64,000 bases of DNA, from the NCBI GenBank assembly GCA_038321965.1, contig JBBQFL010000005.1, forward strand, positions 1 to 64,000, written 5' to 3'. Of this stretch, positions 1 to 8,216 are shown piece after piece. This stretch comes from UKL13-2 sp038321965 (GTDB lineage Bacteria; Pseudomonadota; Gammaproteobacteria; Burkholderiales; Usitatibacteraceae). Under the pieces are notes generated by a model that saw nothing but the letters and a program-made list of their open reading frames with translations, did not search any database and had not been told where the DNA came from. Position 1 is the stretch's first letter, and each line of letters starts with the position of its first letter. The position numbers and the translations under genes were made by a program.

Positions 1-365
1 ACGCATGCTCTTCAGAGTGCCAGAATAAAAGAGCGGTGATGAATTGGCAAAAACTGTCGCGGAAGCAAAGGCGAAACACTGAGTGCAACGTCCGTATATG
101 GAGCAAATTGGAAGCACGCCGCGAACGGCTGGTTTGGGTCGAAAGCCGCCGGTCACCACCGTCGGTCAACACCAGCACAAGGGTCAGCACAAACCGACAG
201 ACCGAACAATAGTTACCAGCGCCTGCTGTCGAGCTGCGAAATTAATTGCCCAGCGGTTTTCGATGTAAGGCTATATAGAGGACGAAAATTTCGAGTTCTT
301 CGGTCGACGCTAAAATCGTTACGCTACATGCCGGTAACTACATGGGTCGAGTTACGAGTTCATTG
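1..365. other. non-coding stretch, no gene recognised
   Basis: The first 365 bases end at the stop codon of the 3-hydroxyacyl-CoA dehydrogenase gene. A 61-codon frame at 83-268 exists, but it has no clear ribosome-binding site and no recognisable motif, so I do not call it. No RNA gene, terminator or repeat was recognised. Confidence 0.5.
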
Positions 366-1313
366 TCACGAAGCATCGATCTTTGGTAACTCAGTGGCGA
401 TGAGTTTGAGGCCCGCACGCAGAATGTCGTCGTAGCGTTTGCGTTCAGCGGCGGCGGTTTCCTGCGTCCAGTGGAAGAACCCCTCCCCAGCTTTCATCCC
501 TAGTTTGCCGCTGGCTACTTTGTCGTGCAGGACTCTCGCCGGTACTGTCGCCGTCGACAGCGAGGGATATATGGTTGCGGCTGCAGCCGTGTGAATCTCA
601 ACACCGGCGTGGTCGCGCTGCAATACCGGCCCCGCTGCAAGGAAACGAAAGCCAAACCCGAAACGCACCGCCTTATCGACATCCTCGGCGGTGGCGACAC
701 CGTCTGCGATCATCGCGAATGCCTCGCGCGCCAGCGCGTGCTGCAGGCGATTGGCCAAGAATCCTGGCAGGTCTTTTTTAACGAGCACCGGGACCATGCC
801 GCAGGCGCGCATGAAGCTCATCAATTCGTCCGCATGGGCAGGTTTGCTGTCCTTGCCGAGAATTACCTCGACCAGCGGCACCAAATGCGCAGGCATAAAA
901 AAATGCAGGCCCAGCATTCGCGAGGTCGACGTAAGACCTTCAGCGATTGCGCTGATGGGAAAGCTTGAACTGTTGCTCGTAAGCAGTGCATCTGGCCGAG
1001 CGCGTTGCACTAGCTCGGCGAAGAGCGCCTGCTTAATGTCCAGTCGCTCGGGAATGCATTCGATCACCAGATCGATATCCTGCCAACGCACCTCGTCAAG
1101 CGTGGCGCATGTGGACAGCTTGTCGATGCGGTGTGAGTAGCCAAGATCGGCCATGCCGCGCGAAAAATAGTCGGGGAGTAATTGTGATCGCGCGGGGGAT
1201 GGTTCAAGGACGATTACTTTGCAGCCAGCACGCGCGAGGACCAAAGCGACATCGGCGCCCATGGTGCCGCCGCCGACGACTAATGCGATTGAATGTGCGG
1301 GTGACTCAAGCAT
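366..1313 (-). CDS. 3-hydroxyacyl-CoA dehydrogenase, NAD-binding
   Basis: This 315-residue protein would oxidise an L-3-hydroxyacyl-CoA (or a related beta-hydroxy acid) with NAD in the cytoplasm. The N-terminal Rossmann fold shows the dinucleotide motif GGGTMG at residues 14-19, followed by an acidic residue at the end of the second strand (LEP). The middle holds TSNSSS and GLHFFMP, matching the family's Ser and His active-site regions, and LVEV carries the partner Glu. The usual HFFNP is HFFMP here. The C-terminal 3HCDH domain runs from about residue 185 and ends normally, so the gene looks intact. It is a stand-alone dehydrogenase without the fused enoyl-CoA hydratase of FadB. It follows the dehydratase gene on the same strand, with a palindromic repeat in the gap. 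The substrate cannot be read from the sequence; hydroxybutyryl-CoA, carnitine or a sugar-acid derivative are possible. Confidence 0.85.
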   Translation of the reverse strand: MLESPAHSIALVVGGGTMGADVALVLARAGCKVIVLEPSPARSQLLPDYFSRGMADLGYSHRIDKLSTCATLDEVRWQDIDLVIECIPERLDIKQALFAELVQRARPDALLTSNSSSFPISAIAEGLTSTSRMLGLHFFMPAHLVPLVEVILGKDSKPAHADELMSFMRACGMVPVLVKKDLPGFLANRLQHALAREAFAMIADGVATAEDVDKAVRFGFGFRFLAAGPVLQRDHAGVEIHTAAAATIYPSLSTATVPARVLHDKVASGKLGMKAGEGFFHWTQETAAAERKRYDDILRAGLKLIATELPKIDAS

Positions 1314-1359
1314 GTTGGAAATCCAAGAGGAAGGTAAAGTTCCAATTTATGGTCAACCG

Positions 1360-1417
1360 CCCCTCACCCCGGCCCTCTGCTTCGCTTCAAGTGTTCCCTT
1401 GTCCCAAGGGAGAGGGA
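1360..1417. repeat. dispersed palindromic repeat, copy 1 (degenerate)
   Basis: The gap between the dehydratase and dehydrogenase genes holds a pyrimidine-rich arm (CCCTCACCCCGGCCCTCT) and a partly complementary arm (CCCAAGGGAGAGGG). It matches the style of the elements at 11836-11925 and 55061-55096 in this window. Such CCCTCACCCC...GGGAGAGGG elements are common as dispersed repeats in proteobacterial intergenic regions. This copy is the least symmetrical of the three. Confidence 0.6.
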
Positions 1418-1448
1418 GCAAAACACAACGCAATTTGAAAATAGGACA

Positions 1449-3194
1449 TCACGTAGGTTTAACCACTACTGGCGCCGTCCGCGTCAATGCGGGCAGCATG
1501 AAATCGAAATCACAGCCGATATCCGCCTGCGTCACACTCGTCTGATAGAGCTTGCGATAACCATGATCAGGCATGTTCGCCAGCATCGGCGGTGGTGTCC
1601 ACGCGGCCAGCCGCGCGGCCATCTCGGCATCGCTGATTTCCAGCGTCAGCGTGCGCGCTGCTACATCCAGGTTGATCATGTCGCCATTGCGTACTGCTGC
1701 CAACGGCCCGCGCTCCGCCGCTTCCGGGGCGATGTGCAGCACGATGGTGCCAAATGCGGTACCGCTCATTCGTGCATCCGACATCCGCACCATGTCCTTC
1801 ACCCCCCCCTTTGCCAGCTTCTTCGGAATCGGGATGTAGCCCGCCTCGGGCATGCCAGGCGCGCCTTTGGGGCCGATGTTCATCAATACCAGCACGTCGT
1901 CGGCTTTGACGTCCAGATCATCGCTGTCGATGCGTGCAGCCAGATCCTCGATGCCATCGAATACCACGGCACGGCCGCGATGCTGCAACAGCGAAGGTGT
2001 TGCCGACGAATGTTTGATGATCGCGCCGCGCGGCGCGAGATTGCCTTTGAGCACCGCGAGGCCACCGGAGGGGAAGATCGGTGATTGCGCGAGCCGGATC
2101 ACTTTACGTTTTGCTGGAACCTGCGCGGCGTCGATCTCCTCGCCGAGAGTACGGCCGCTTACGGTCATGCAATTCAGATGCAACATCGGCTTCAATTCTT
2201 TCAGCACTACCATGAGCCCACCATCTTCATAGAGGTGCTCCATGTAGTGCGCGCCGCTTGGTTTGAGATCAACCAGTACCGGGATATTGCGGCCAAGCTT
2301 ATCGAATGCGGCAAGGTCGATGGCGACACCGAGCCGCGCAGCAATCGCTGTAAAGTGGATCAACGCATTGGTCGAGCCGCCAATGGCATGCAGCACGATC
2401 AGCGCGTTGGTGATCGCCTCGGGTGTGAGTATTTCCCGGGGCACCAACGGCTGCTTGGTGAGCGCGACAATGCGCCTGCCCGTGGTTTCAGAATGGCGAA
2501 AGCGCTCGGCATATACCGCCGGAATCGCTGCCGCGCCGGGCAAGCTCATGCCGGCTGCTTCCACCATGCAGGCGATGGTGCTGGCCGTGCCCATCACCAT
2601 GCAGGTACCTGTGGTCGGGGCGAGTTTGGCATTCACCTCATCGAGTTCGGCCTGGTCAATTTCACCGGCACGGTATTTCGCCCAGAAGCGACGGCAGTCC
2701 GTGCAAGCACCCAGGCGTTCACCCTTGTGCTCGCCGGTGAGCATAGGCCCGGTGGGAATGACAATTGACGGGATGTCCAGCGACGCTGCCGCCATCAATT
2801 GCGCGGGAATGGTTTTGTCACAGCCACCGATCAGCACCACCGCATCTACCGGCTGCGCACGCATCATTTCCTCAGTGTCCAGCGCCATCAGGTTGCGCAA
2901 ATACATGCTGGTCGGATGAGCAAACGATTCGCCGATGGAAATGGTCGGGAACACGAACGGCATGCCACCTTCCTGCATCACGCCGCGTTTCACGGCCTCG
3001 ATGATCTGCGGTACGTTACCGTGGCAGGGGTTGAAATCGCTATAGGTGTTGGTGATACCGATGATGGGTCGGTCGAGCGCATCGTCGGTGTAGCCCATCG
3101 CCTTGATGAAGGCCTTGCGCAGGAATAGCGAGAAGCCGCTATCGCCGTAGGAAGTCAGCCCCTTGGTCAGGCCTCGGCCGGTCTTGGTGCTCAT
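1449..3194 (-). CDS. IlvD/Edd-family dehydratase (sugar-acid dehydratase-like)
   Basis: The enzyme removes water from a 2,3-dihydroxy acid, using an iron-sulfur cluster as Lewis acid. From the chosen ATG the protein has 581 residues. Cysteines at 57 (PCHGN), 125 (GGCDKT) and 198 (GTCMVMG) are the three family cluster ligands. The C-terminal domain carries the usual GxKGxPGMPE-type motif (GPKGAPGMPE) and SDARMSG. An in-frame TTG four codons upstream would overlap the binding-protein stop; the ATG at 3194 gives a 4-base gap instead and is preferred, although neither has a strong ribosome-binding site. Its neighbours (a Bug-type binding protein and a hydroxyacyl-CoA dehydrogenase) suggest catabolism of a sugar acid or hydroxy acid rather than isoleucine-valine synthesis. 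The exact substrate is not determined. Confidence 0.85.
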   Translation of the reverse strand: MSTKTGRGLTKGLTSYGDSGFSLFLRKAFIKAMGYTDDALDRPIIGITNTYSDFNPCHGNVPQIIEAVKRGVMQEGGMPFVFPTISIGESFAHPTSMYLRNLMALDTEEMMRAQPVDAVVLIGGCDKTIPAQLMAAASLDIPSIVIPTGPMLTGEHKGERLGACTDCRRFWAKYRAGEIDQAELDEVNAKLAPTTGTCMVMGTASTIACMVEAAGMSLPGAAAIPAVYAERFRHSETTGRRIVALTKQPLVPREILTPEAITNALIVLHAIGGSTNALIHFTAIAARLGVAIDLAAFDKLGRNIPVLVDLKPSGAHYMEHLYEDGGLMVVLKELKPMLHLNCMTVSGRTLGEEIDAAQVPAKRKVIRLAQSPIFPSGGLAVLKGNLAPRGAIIKHSSATPSLLQHRGRAVVFDGIEDLAARIDSDDLDVKADDVLVLMNIGPKGAPGMPEAGYIPIPKKLAKGGVKDMVRMSDARMSGTAFGTIVLHIAPEAAERGPLAAVRNGDMINLDVAARTLTLEISDAEMAARLAAWTPPPMLANMPDHGYRKLYQTSVTQADIGCDFDFMLPALTRTAPVVVKPT

Positions 3195-3198
3195 GTTT

Positions 3199-4200
3199 TC
3201 AGTCAAGTTTGATGTTGGCGTCTTTGGCGACCTTGGTCCATTTGTCTATTTCCGCCTTGATGCGCTTCGCACTATCCGTGGGGTTCAGGTAACCAATAAC
3301 GACTCCCTGCGCATCCATGCGCAACTGCGTGTCGGGCGAGGCCAGCACCTTTTCAAGTGCCGCTGTGAGTTTGGCAACGATGGCAGGTGGCGTCTTGGCG
3401 GGCGCCATTAAACCAAACATCGACGTAACAACGAAATCAGGCAAGCCCGCTTCTGCAGCCGTCGGCACATCCGGCAAACTGGCTGAGCGGCTCGGCAAAG
3501 CAACCGCAAGCGGACGCAATGCTCCGGACTTGATATGCGAAATGGACGCAGGCATTGTTTCAATCATCGACTGCACCTGCCCACCGATGAGATCTGTCAT
3601 TGCGGGGCCACTGCCTTTGTAAGGCACATGCAACAAATCCAGCTTGGTCATATTCTTGAATAGCTCACCTGCCATATGTTGTGGGGAACCGTTGCCGGAC
3701 GAAGCGTAACTCATGCCCGGATTGGCTTTCGCATAGGCCATCAGTTCCTTGAGTGTCTTCACCGGCAATTTCGGGTTGACCACAAACACCAATGGCACAT
3801 GCCCCACCACACCAACCGGTACAAAATCCTTGACCAGGTCGAATGAGAGGCTGGGTTGCAGTGCGGCGTTGATCGAGTGGCTCGTCAGTGCCCCCAGGAG
3901 CAAAGTGTAGCCATCGGCCGGCGACGTCGCCGCGGCCGCTGCGCCAATGGAGCCTGCGGCCCCGCCACGGTTATCAACAACGAGTTGCTGGCCCAGCGCT
4001 TCGGACAGTTTCAACGCGACGATGCGGCCGATGACGTCCGTGGCACCGCCCGGAGGATAGGGAACAATGAGTTTGATCGGTTTGCTGGGGTATTCCTGTG
4101 CGACTGCGGCTGACAACGGCAGACCAGCCGTCAGCACAATGCCCAATGACAAAATTGCCCGCGAACAACGTCGAATCGACTGCAATGCAGAAATTAACAT
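3199..4200 (-). CDS. Bug/TctC-family periplasmic substrate-binding protein
   Basis: This 333-residue protein would bind a carboxylate in the periplasm for a tripartite tricarboxylate transporter; no TctA or TctB gene is present here. After a signal peptide ending near AAVAQ, the mature protein starts with YPSKPIKLIVPYPPGGATD, the hallmark N-terminus of the Bug family. The conserved DNRGGAAGSIG loop and the SSGNGSPQHMAGELF region follow, so the fold looks complete. An in-frame start 23 codons upstream was rejected because the ATG at 4200 follows a textbook ribosome-binding site. The dehydratase gene begins 4 bases after its stop, which suggests one transcript. As in many Burkholderiales, this may be an orphan receptor sharing membrane components encoded elsewhere. 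Confidence 0.9.
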   Translation of the reverse strand: MLISALQSIRRCSRAILSLGIVLTAGLPLSAAVAQEYPSKPIKLIVPYPPGGATDVIGRIVALKLSEALGQQLVVDNRGGAAGSIGAAAAATSPADGYTLLLGALTSHSINAALQPSLSFDLVKDFVPVGVVGHVPLVFVVNPKLPVKTLKELMAYAKANPGMSYASSGNGSPQHMAGELFKNMTKLDLLHVPYKGSGPAMTDLIGGQVQSMIETMPASISHIKSGALRPLAVALPSRSASLPDVPTAAEAGLPDFVVTSMFGLMAPAKTPPAIVAKLTAALEKVLASPDTQLRMDAQGVVIGYLNPTDSAKRIKAEIDKWTKVAKDANIKLD

Positions 4201-4204
4201 GGAC

Positions 4205-4210
4205 TCCTCC
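4205..4210 (-). promoter_or_regulatory. ribosome-binding site deciding the Bug-protein start
   Basis: GGAGGA on the minus strand lies 4 bases before the ATG at 4200 (GGAGGAGTCCATG). It supports this start over the in-frame upstream codon at 4269. Confidence 0.8.
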
Positions 4211-4454
4211 GATTTTTTAAATGCCCGTTGACGCAGTCTTGAATGGTCTGCCGCGCGATTGCCCGACAAAGGTTAACAGAACCGGCATTATTTCCATTGA
4301 GAGGGATCAGTTATTCCCACTGCTGCAAAAATTGATTGACTCAAGCAGTGGAGCGCCTTTCCTGCCATTTTCAGCCAGAAAGCCGCGTCGAATGGCGTTC
4401 TACCTGACCGATAGCAGGTATTTCCGCCGCAACAAAGCGCGCTATCATCCCGCC

Positions 4455-4895
4455 ATGCCAAAGAAATCCATCAAATTGTTCAGTAGTGCCATCGATTGCG
4501 AAACCGCGTTTTACGACGCATTCGAACGCGCCGATCTTAATCTGATGATGACAGTCTGGGCGGATGAGCCGGGCATTGTCTGCATCCACCCGCAAGGCCC
4601 AAGGTTGGCGGGAATGTCCGCCATTCGGACGAGCTTTACCGAAATTTTTTCACAAGGCCCAAATGCGAAGCTGAAAGTCAGCGAATTGAGAAGGAATCAA
4701 AGCCAAACGCTTTCCATCCACAGCGTCTACGAGACATTCACGATTGCCGATCGCAGCGAAGTCATCCCGCCCGTACTGGCGACCAACGTGTATATGCTCA
4801 CACCGGACGGCTGGCGCATGATCCTGCATCACGCGTCTCTGTCACCGCAGGGCACGACGGTCGAGGAACAGGGCGTGCTGCGGATATTGCATTGA
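4455..4895 (+). CDS. NTF2/SnoaL-like domain protein
   Basis: This 146-residue protein has the alpha+beta cone fold sequence pattern of NTF2-like (SnoaL/DUF4440) proteins: an N-terminal helix (AFYDAFERADLNLMMTVWADE), a strand with CIHPQGPRLAG, and a C-terminal strand GWRMILHHAS. There is no signal peptide. Members act as small-molecule binders or as uncharacterised cytoplasmic proteins; no catalytic role can be assigned. The frame extends upstream to 4221, but the alignable part begins at the ATG at 4455 (MPKKSIK). Its stop overlaps the TTG start of the binding-protein gene that follows (ATTGA), which points to translational coupling. Confidence 0.7.
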   Translation: MPKKSIKLFSSAIDCETAFYDAFERADLNLMMTVWADEPGIVCIHPQGPRLAGMSAIRTSFTEIFSQGPNAKLKVSELRRNQSQTLSIHSVYETFTIADRSEVIPPVLATNVYMLTPDGWRMILHHASLSPQGTTVEEQGVLRILH

Positions 4896-6736
4896 AGCAC
4901 CCCGGCAATCGCGTGGCAGCACACCTGGCAAAATTGGCAATTGCGCATTGGCTTCGATCAGCATGTGCGATTGTCTTACTGCTCATGCCGGTATTCTCGA
5001 TGGCGGGCGAGCCGCTAAAGATCGTTCGCACGGCCTACCCGTCGGCCGAAAATGGGTTTGATTGCTCCATCGAATCCGATGACTTCACCAGCACGCTTTG
5101 CGACAGCATTTTTGACACGCTGCTGCAGTACGACTATCTGGCGCGACCTATCAAAATGCAGCCGCGTGCCGCCTTGTCGCTACCGGAAATTTCGGCCGAC
5201 GGCAAAACCTACACCTTCAAGCTAAAACGCGGTATCACCTTTACAGAGCACCCTGCCTTCAAGGGCAAAAAACGCGAGCTGGTCGCTGAGGACTATGTCT
5301 ACAGCATGAAGCGGTTGCTCGACCCCACCAACCGTTCGAAATGGCAGTTCTTGCTCGACGGCAAAATCGTCGGGCTCAACGAGCTTGCAGACGAAGCCAA
5401 GAAATCCGGCAAGTTTGATTACGACAAACCCATTCGCGGCCTCGAAGTCGTAGATGCCTATACGCTCGTCATTCGTCTGATCGCGCCCGACTACAACCTG
5501 TCGTACATCCTCGCCATGCCGGCAACAGCGGCGTTTGCGCGCGAAGTTGTCGAAATGTACGGGCAAACGATTGGCCAACACCCGGTAGGAACCGGCGCGT
5601 TTCGTCTGAAAGAATGGCGGCGATCATCACGCGTCACGCTTGAAGCCAATCCCGATTTTCGCGGTGAGTATTTTGAATCGGTGGGTGGCGATAGCAAGCG
5701 GGATGCTGAAATCGCCGCGTATCTGAAGGGCAAACGCTTGCCGCTCATCCAGCAGATTCAGATCGATGTCATCGACGAAGACCAGCCGCGCTGGCTCGCC
5801 TTCGTCGGCAAGGAGCACGAGTACATCCGGCCCATTCCGCCGCCACTGGCCGACGCCGCACTGCCGGGCGGAAAACTCGCCCCCAATCTGGTTCGAGCCA
5901 ACATTTCGACGACGGCCGATGAAATCGCCTGGCTGACCTACACCACTTTCAACATGGAAGATAAAACTATCGGCGGCTACACGCCTGAGCGCATTGCGTT
6001 GCGCCGCGCCATTTCGATGGCTTTCCCGATCCAGGACGAAGTCGACATCATCGAAAAGGGACAGGCGCAGGTCGCCTGGAGCCCGATCGCAAAGGGCATG
6101 GCTGGATTCGTTGACGAGAAAGCGTCGTTCCACGAATACAACCCGGCACGCGCCAAGGCCTTGCTGGACACTTACGGATTCATCGACCGCGACGGCGATG
6201 GCTGGCGCGAGATGCCAGACGGTAGCCCGCTTGTGATCGATCATGCTTCAGTGCCCGACCAGCGCGTGCGCAGCCGCAATGAGCTGTGGGGACGCGCCAT
6301 GGAGCGCATCGGCATCCGCATGACATTCAACAAGGTCGAGAAACTGCCGGAACTGCGACAGCTTGCGACACTAGGCAAGGTCCCCATGTTCAGCTATGGC
6401 TGGATTGCCGACTATCCGGATGGCGAAAATTTCCTGCAACTGTTCTGGAGCAAGTCGATCGGTGGCCCGAACTACACGTTGTTTTCGAGGCCAGAGTTCG
6501 ATGCGCTATATGAACGCATCAAGGTGATGCCGGACTCGCCGGAACGCACCAAGCTTTATCAGGAGATGGTGCATATCCTCTGGGTCTACAATCCATGGCG
6601 CGTCAATACGCTCAAGCAGGGCACAGTAGCAATGCAGCCTTGGCTGATCGGCTACAAGAAACATCCATTCGGCTTCGAGCCCTTCCGGTACATCGATATC
6701 GACACCAGCAAATTACCTGATCAACTTCGGAAATGA
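4892..6736 (+). CDS. ABC-type oligopeptide-like substrate-binding protein (SBP_bac_5)
   Basis: This 614-residue exported protein belongs to the DppA/OppA superfamily of periplasmic receptors. It shows an N-terminal hydrophobic signal (ACAIVLLLMPVFSMA), the early segment FDTLLQYDYLARP, the typical ADGKTYTFKLKRGITFTEHPAF and HPVGTGAFRLKEW motifs, and a late NPWRVNTLKQG. The start is a TTG overlapping the preceding stop; a GTG 7 codons later is an alternative. No permease or ATPase genes are adjacent, so the receptor is an orphan here. Its stop overlaps the gspC start by 4 bases (ATGA), an unusual partner for a secretion gene. The ligand is unknown; peptide, nickel or other solutes are all possible in this family. 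Confidence 0.85.
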   Translation: MKHPGNRVAAHLAKLAIAHWLRSACAIVLLLMPVFSMAGEPLKIVRTAYPSAENGFDCSIESDDFTSTLCDSIFDTLLQYDYLARPIKMQPRAALSLPEISADGKTYTFKLKRGITFTEHPAFKGKKRELVAEDYVYSMKRLLDPTNRSKWQFLLDGKIVGLNELADEAKKSGKFDYDKPIRGLEVVDAYTLVIRLIAPDYNLSYILAMPATAAFAREVVEMYGQTIGQHPVGTGAFRLKEWRRSSRVTLEANPDFRGEYFESVGGDSKRDAEIAAYLKGKRLPLIQQIQIDVIDEDQPRWLAFVGKEHEYIRPIPPPLADAALPGGKLAPNLVRANISTTADEIAWLTYTTFNMEDKTIGGYTPERIALRRAISMAFPIQDEVDIIEKGQAQVAWSPIAKGMAGFVDEKASFHEYNPARAKALLDTYGFIDRDGDGWREMPDGSPLVIDHASVPDQRVRSRNELWGRAMERIGIRMTFNKVEKLPELRQLATLGKVPMFSYGWIADYPDGENFLQLFWSKSIGGPNYTLFSRPEFDALYERIKVMPDSPERTKLYQEMVHILWVYNPWRVNTLKQGTVAMQPWLIGYKKHPFGFEPFRYIDIDTSKLPDQLRK

Positions 6737-7554
6737 TGCGCTCCTTGCTAAATGGAATCCAGCTGCTGCAACGCGTCCTGATCGCGAGCCTGATGCTGGT
6801 GCTCGGTTGGCAACTGGCGTGGTGGACGTGGCACTACATCACCCCATCACTCAAAACAGCATCACTGTCCAGCGCTGCAAACACCGCTGCGCCGTTGGCG
6901 CTTGGCCGTCAGTTGTTTGGCGATGCCGGGGCTGCAGTAAATGTCGCCTCGTCTAGCCCGCAAACCGGCATCCGTCTCAAGGGCGTGTTCGCAGTCGATG
7001 GCAAGACACTGTCTGGCGCCGTGCTCAACGTTGGCGCCCGCGATCAATACGTCAGGCAGGGCCAGGAACTGAGCCCCGGCGTCACACTTGCGGAAGTGCG
7101 CGCCGATTACGTCATCCTTAGCCGCGCGGGAGTGCGAGAGCGAATCGACATGGACCGCTTTGAAAATCGCGGCGCAAAACCGGCGGTGGCCAGTACAGCG
7201 CCTGCGACACAGTTCCGGCTGAACGTGACCTCGAGTGGCCCAAACAACTATGCGCTTTCACGCCAGGAACTCAACAGCGTCCTCGGCGATCCACGACAGC
7301 AAGTGTTCTTCAATGGCCGCATGGCCGCCGCATCCGGCGGCGGGATACGCATCGAAGAGGCGCCGGGCGGCTCGCTGCTCGACAAGCTGGGCATCAAGAC
7401 CGGCGACGTCATCACCGCCATCAACGGTCAGCCGGTGAATTCTCAGGGGGATTTAGTGCGGCTTTACACGCAGTTCGGATCGCTGGCCAACATTCGAGCC
7501 GAGGTGCGGCGCGGCAGTGCGCCGGTGATGTTGTCATACAGCATTCAAAATTAA
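6733..7554 (+). CDS. gspC: type II secretion system inner-membrane protein GspC
   Basis: GspC links the inner-membrane platform of the T2SS to the outer-membrane secretin GspD and helps substrate recognition. The 273-residue protein has a short cytoplasmic N-terminus, one transmembrane helix at about residues 16-36, and a periplasmic homology region at about 70-145 (GIRLKGVFAVDGKTLSGAVLNV, then YVRQGQEL and YVILSR). A C-terminal PDZ domain spans about 185-268 (GSLLDKLGIKTGDVITAINGQPVN). The start overlaps the stop of the binding-protein gene. It is separated from gspD by an opposite-strand methyltransferase gene, so it must be transcribed from the upstream unit. Confidence 0.9.
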   Translation: MMRSLLNGIQLLQRVLIASLMLVLGWQLAWWTWHYITPSLKTASLSSAANTAAPLALGRQLFGDAGAAVNVASSSPQTGIRLKGVFAVDGKTLSGAVLNVGARDQYVRQGQELSPGVTLAEVRADYVILSRAGVRERIDMDRFENRGAKPAVASTAPATQFRLNVTSSGPNNYALSRQELNSVLGDPRQQVFFNGRMAAASGGGIRIEEAPGGSLLDKLGIKTGDVITAINGQPVNSQGDLVRLYTQFGSLANIRAEVRRGSAPVMLSYSIQN

Positions 7555-7579
7555 CCAGGCCAGCGGGAAGTTGACTCCG

Positions 7580-8089
7580 TCACTCCCGCTTCGTCAACAC
7601 CGCCTGCAAATCCCGCGCCGAATTGATGTTGTGCTCAACCGCAAAACGCTTGGCATCCATCGGCTGGTCGCGCATGGAGTCATCGAGTGAAAACGAATAG
7701 CGGGAGGTAAAGTCGCAGGTGTAGGGAACGTGGGGCGTATTCTTGTCGCGCCAATCCTTGTTCAGGTAGACAAGATACCAATGCGACATCGGCGGCCACT
7801 GGTGGGTGGGGTCGCCATAAGCGCTGGCGTGGCTCCAGTCGGGCGTGATGACCTCGGCCTCGCAACCGGGCTTCAATACCCGCCAGACTTCATTGAAAAA
7901 TGTGATGCGTTCGGCGGAAGTCAGATGTTCAACAAAATGGGCGGAAAATACCCGATCCACGCTGTTATCGGGCCACGGCCAAGGTGCCACCCGTAAATCA
8001 GCCACCACATCGACGCCCGGTAGGGACAGGCTATCCACGCCGACGTGCCCATCCTGTTTCTTCAGTCCACAGCCCAAGTCCAGCTTCAT
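7580..8089 (-). CDS. class I SAM-dependent methyltransferase
   Basis: The 169-residue protein has a SAM-binding fold: KLDLGCGLKK is motif I, GVDVVADL carries the acidic residue after strand 2, and FSAHFVEHL is motif post-II. The segment EVWRVLKPG is the typical strand-5 region of Methyltransf_11 proteins. The ATG at 8089 was chosen over an upstream frame start at 8155 because AGGGGA precedes it at suitable distance. It sits between gspC and gspD in the opposite direction, sharing a divergent promoter region with gspD. The substrate is not evident. Small homologues often occur among glycan or lipid modification genes, but nothing here links it to secretion apart from position. Confidence 0.8.
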   Translation of the reverse strand: MKLDLGCGLKKQDGHVGVDSLSLPGVDVVADLRVAPWPWPDNSVDRVFSAHFVEHLTSAERITFFNEVWRVLKPGCEAEVITPDWSHASAYGDPTHQWPPMSHWYLVYLNKDWRDKNTPHVPYTCDFTSRYSFSLDDSMRDQPMDAKRFAVEHNINSARDLQAVLTKRE

Positions 8090-8216
8090 TGTTCCCCTAA
8101 TTGCATGTTGATTGGTATCTTGCGAATTTGCGCATTCCCATTGGATTGCCAGCATATTCGCGTCGCACAGTCTACATCTTCATGACGTACAATTAGCCAA
8201 CTATTCCCTCCCCTTC

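Noticed and set aside
83..268. 61-codon plus-strand frame near the left edge
   Set aside because: No ribosome-binding site, no recognised motif and a biased composition typical of chance frames in GC-rich DNA.
525..1140. Plus-strand frames antisense to the hydroxyacyl-CoA dehydrogenase gene
   Set aside because: They mirror a well-supported gene on the other strand and have no motif of their own.
2085..2919. Plus-strand frames of over 200 codons antisense to the dehydratase gene
   Set aside because: The minus-strand protein has all three cluster cysteines; the antisense frames are shadows.
3195..3206. TTG start for the dehydratase, four codons upstream
   Set aside because: The ATG at 3194 is a stronger codon and avoids overlap with the preceding gene.
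5627..6244. 205-codon minus-strand frame inside the binding-protein gene
   Set aside because: Shadow of a clear SBP_bac_5 gene; no start signal or domain.
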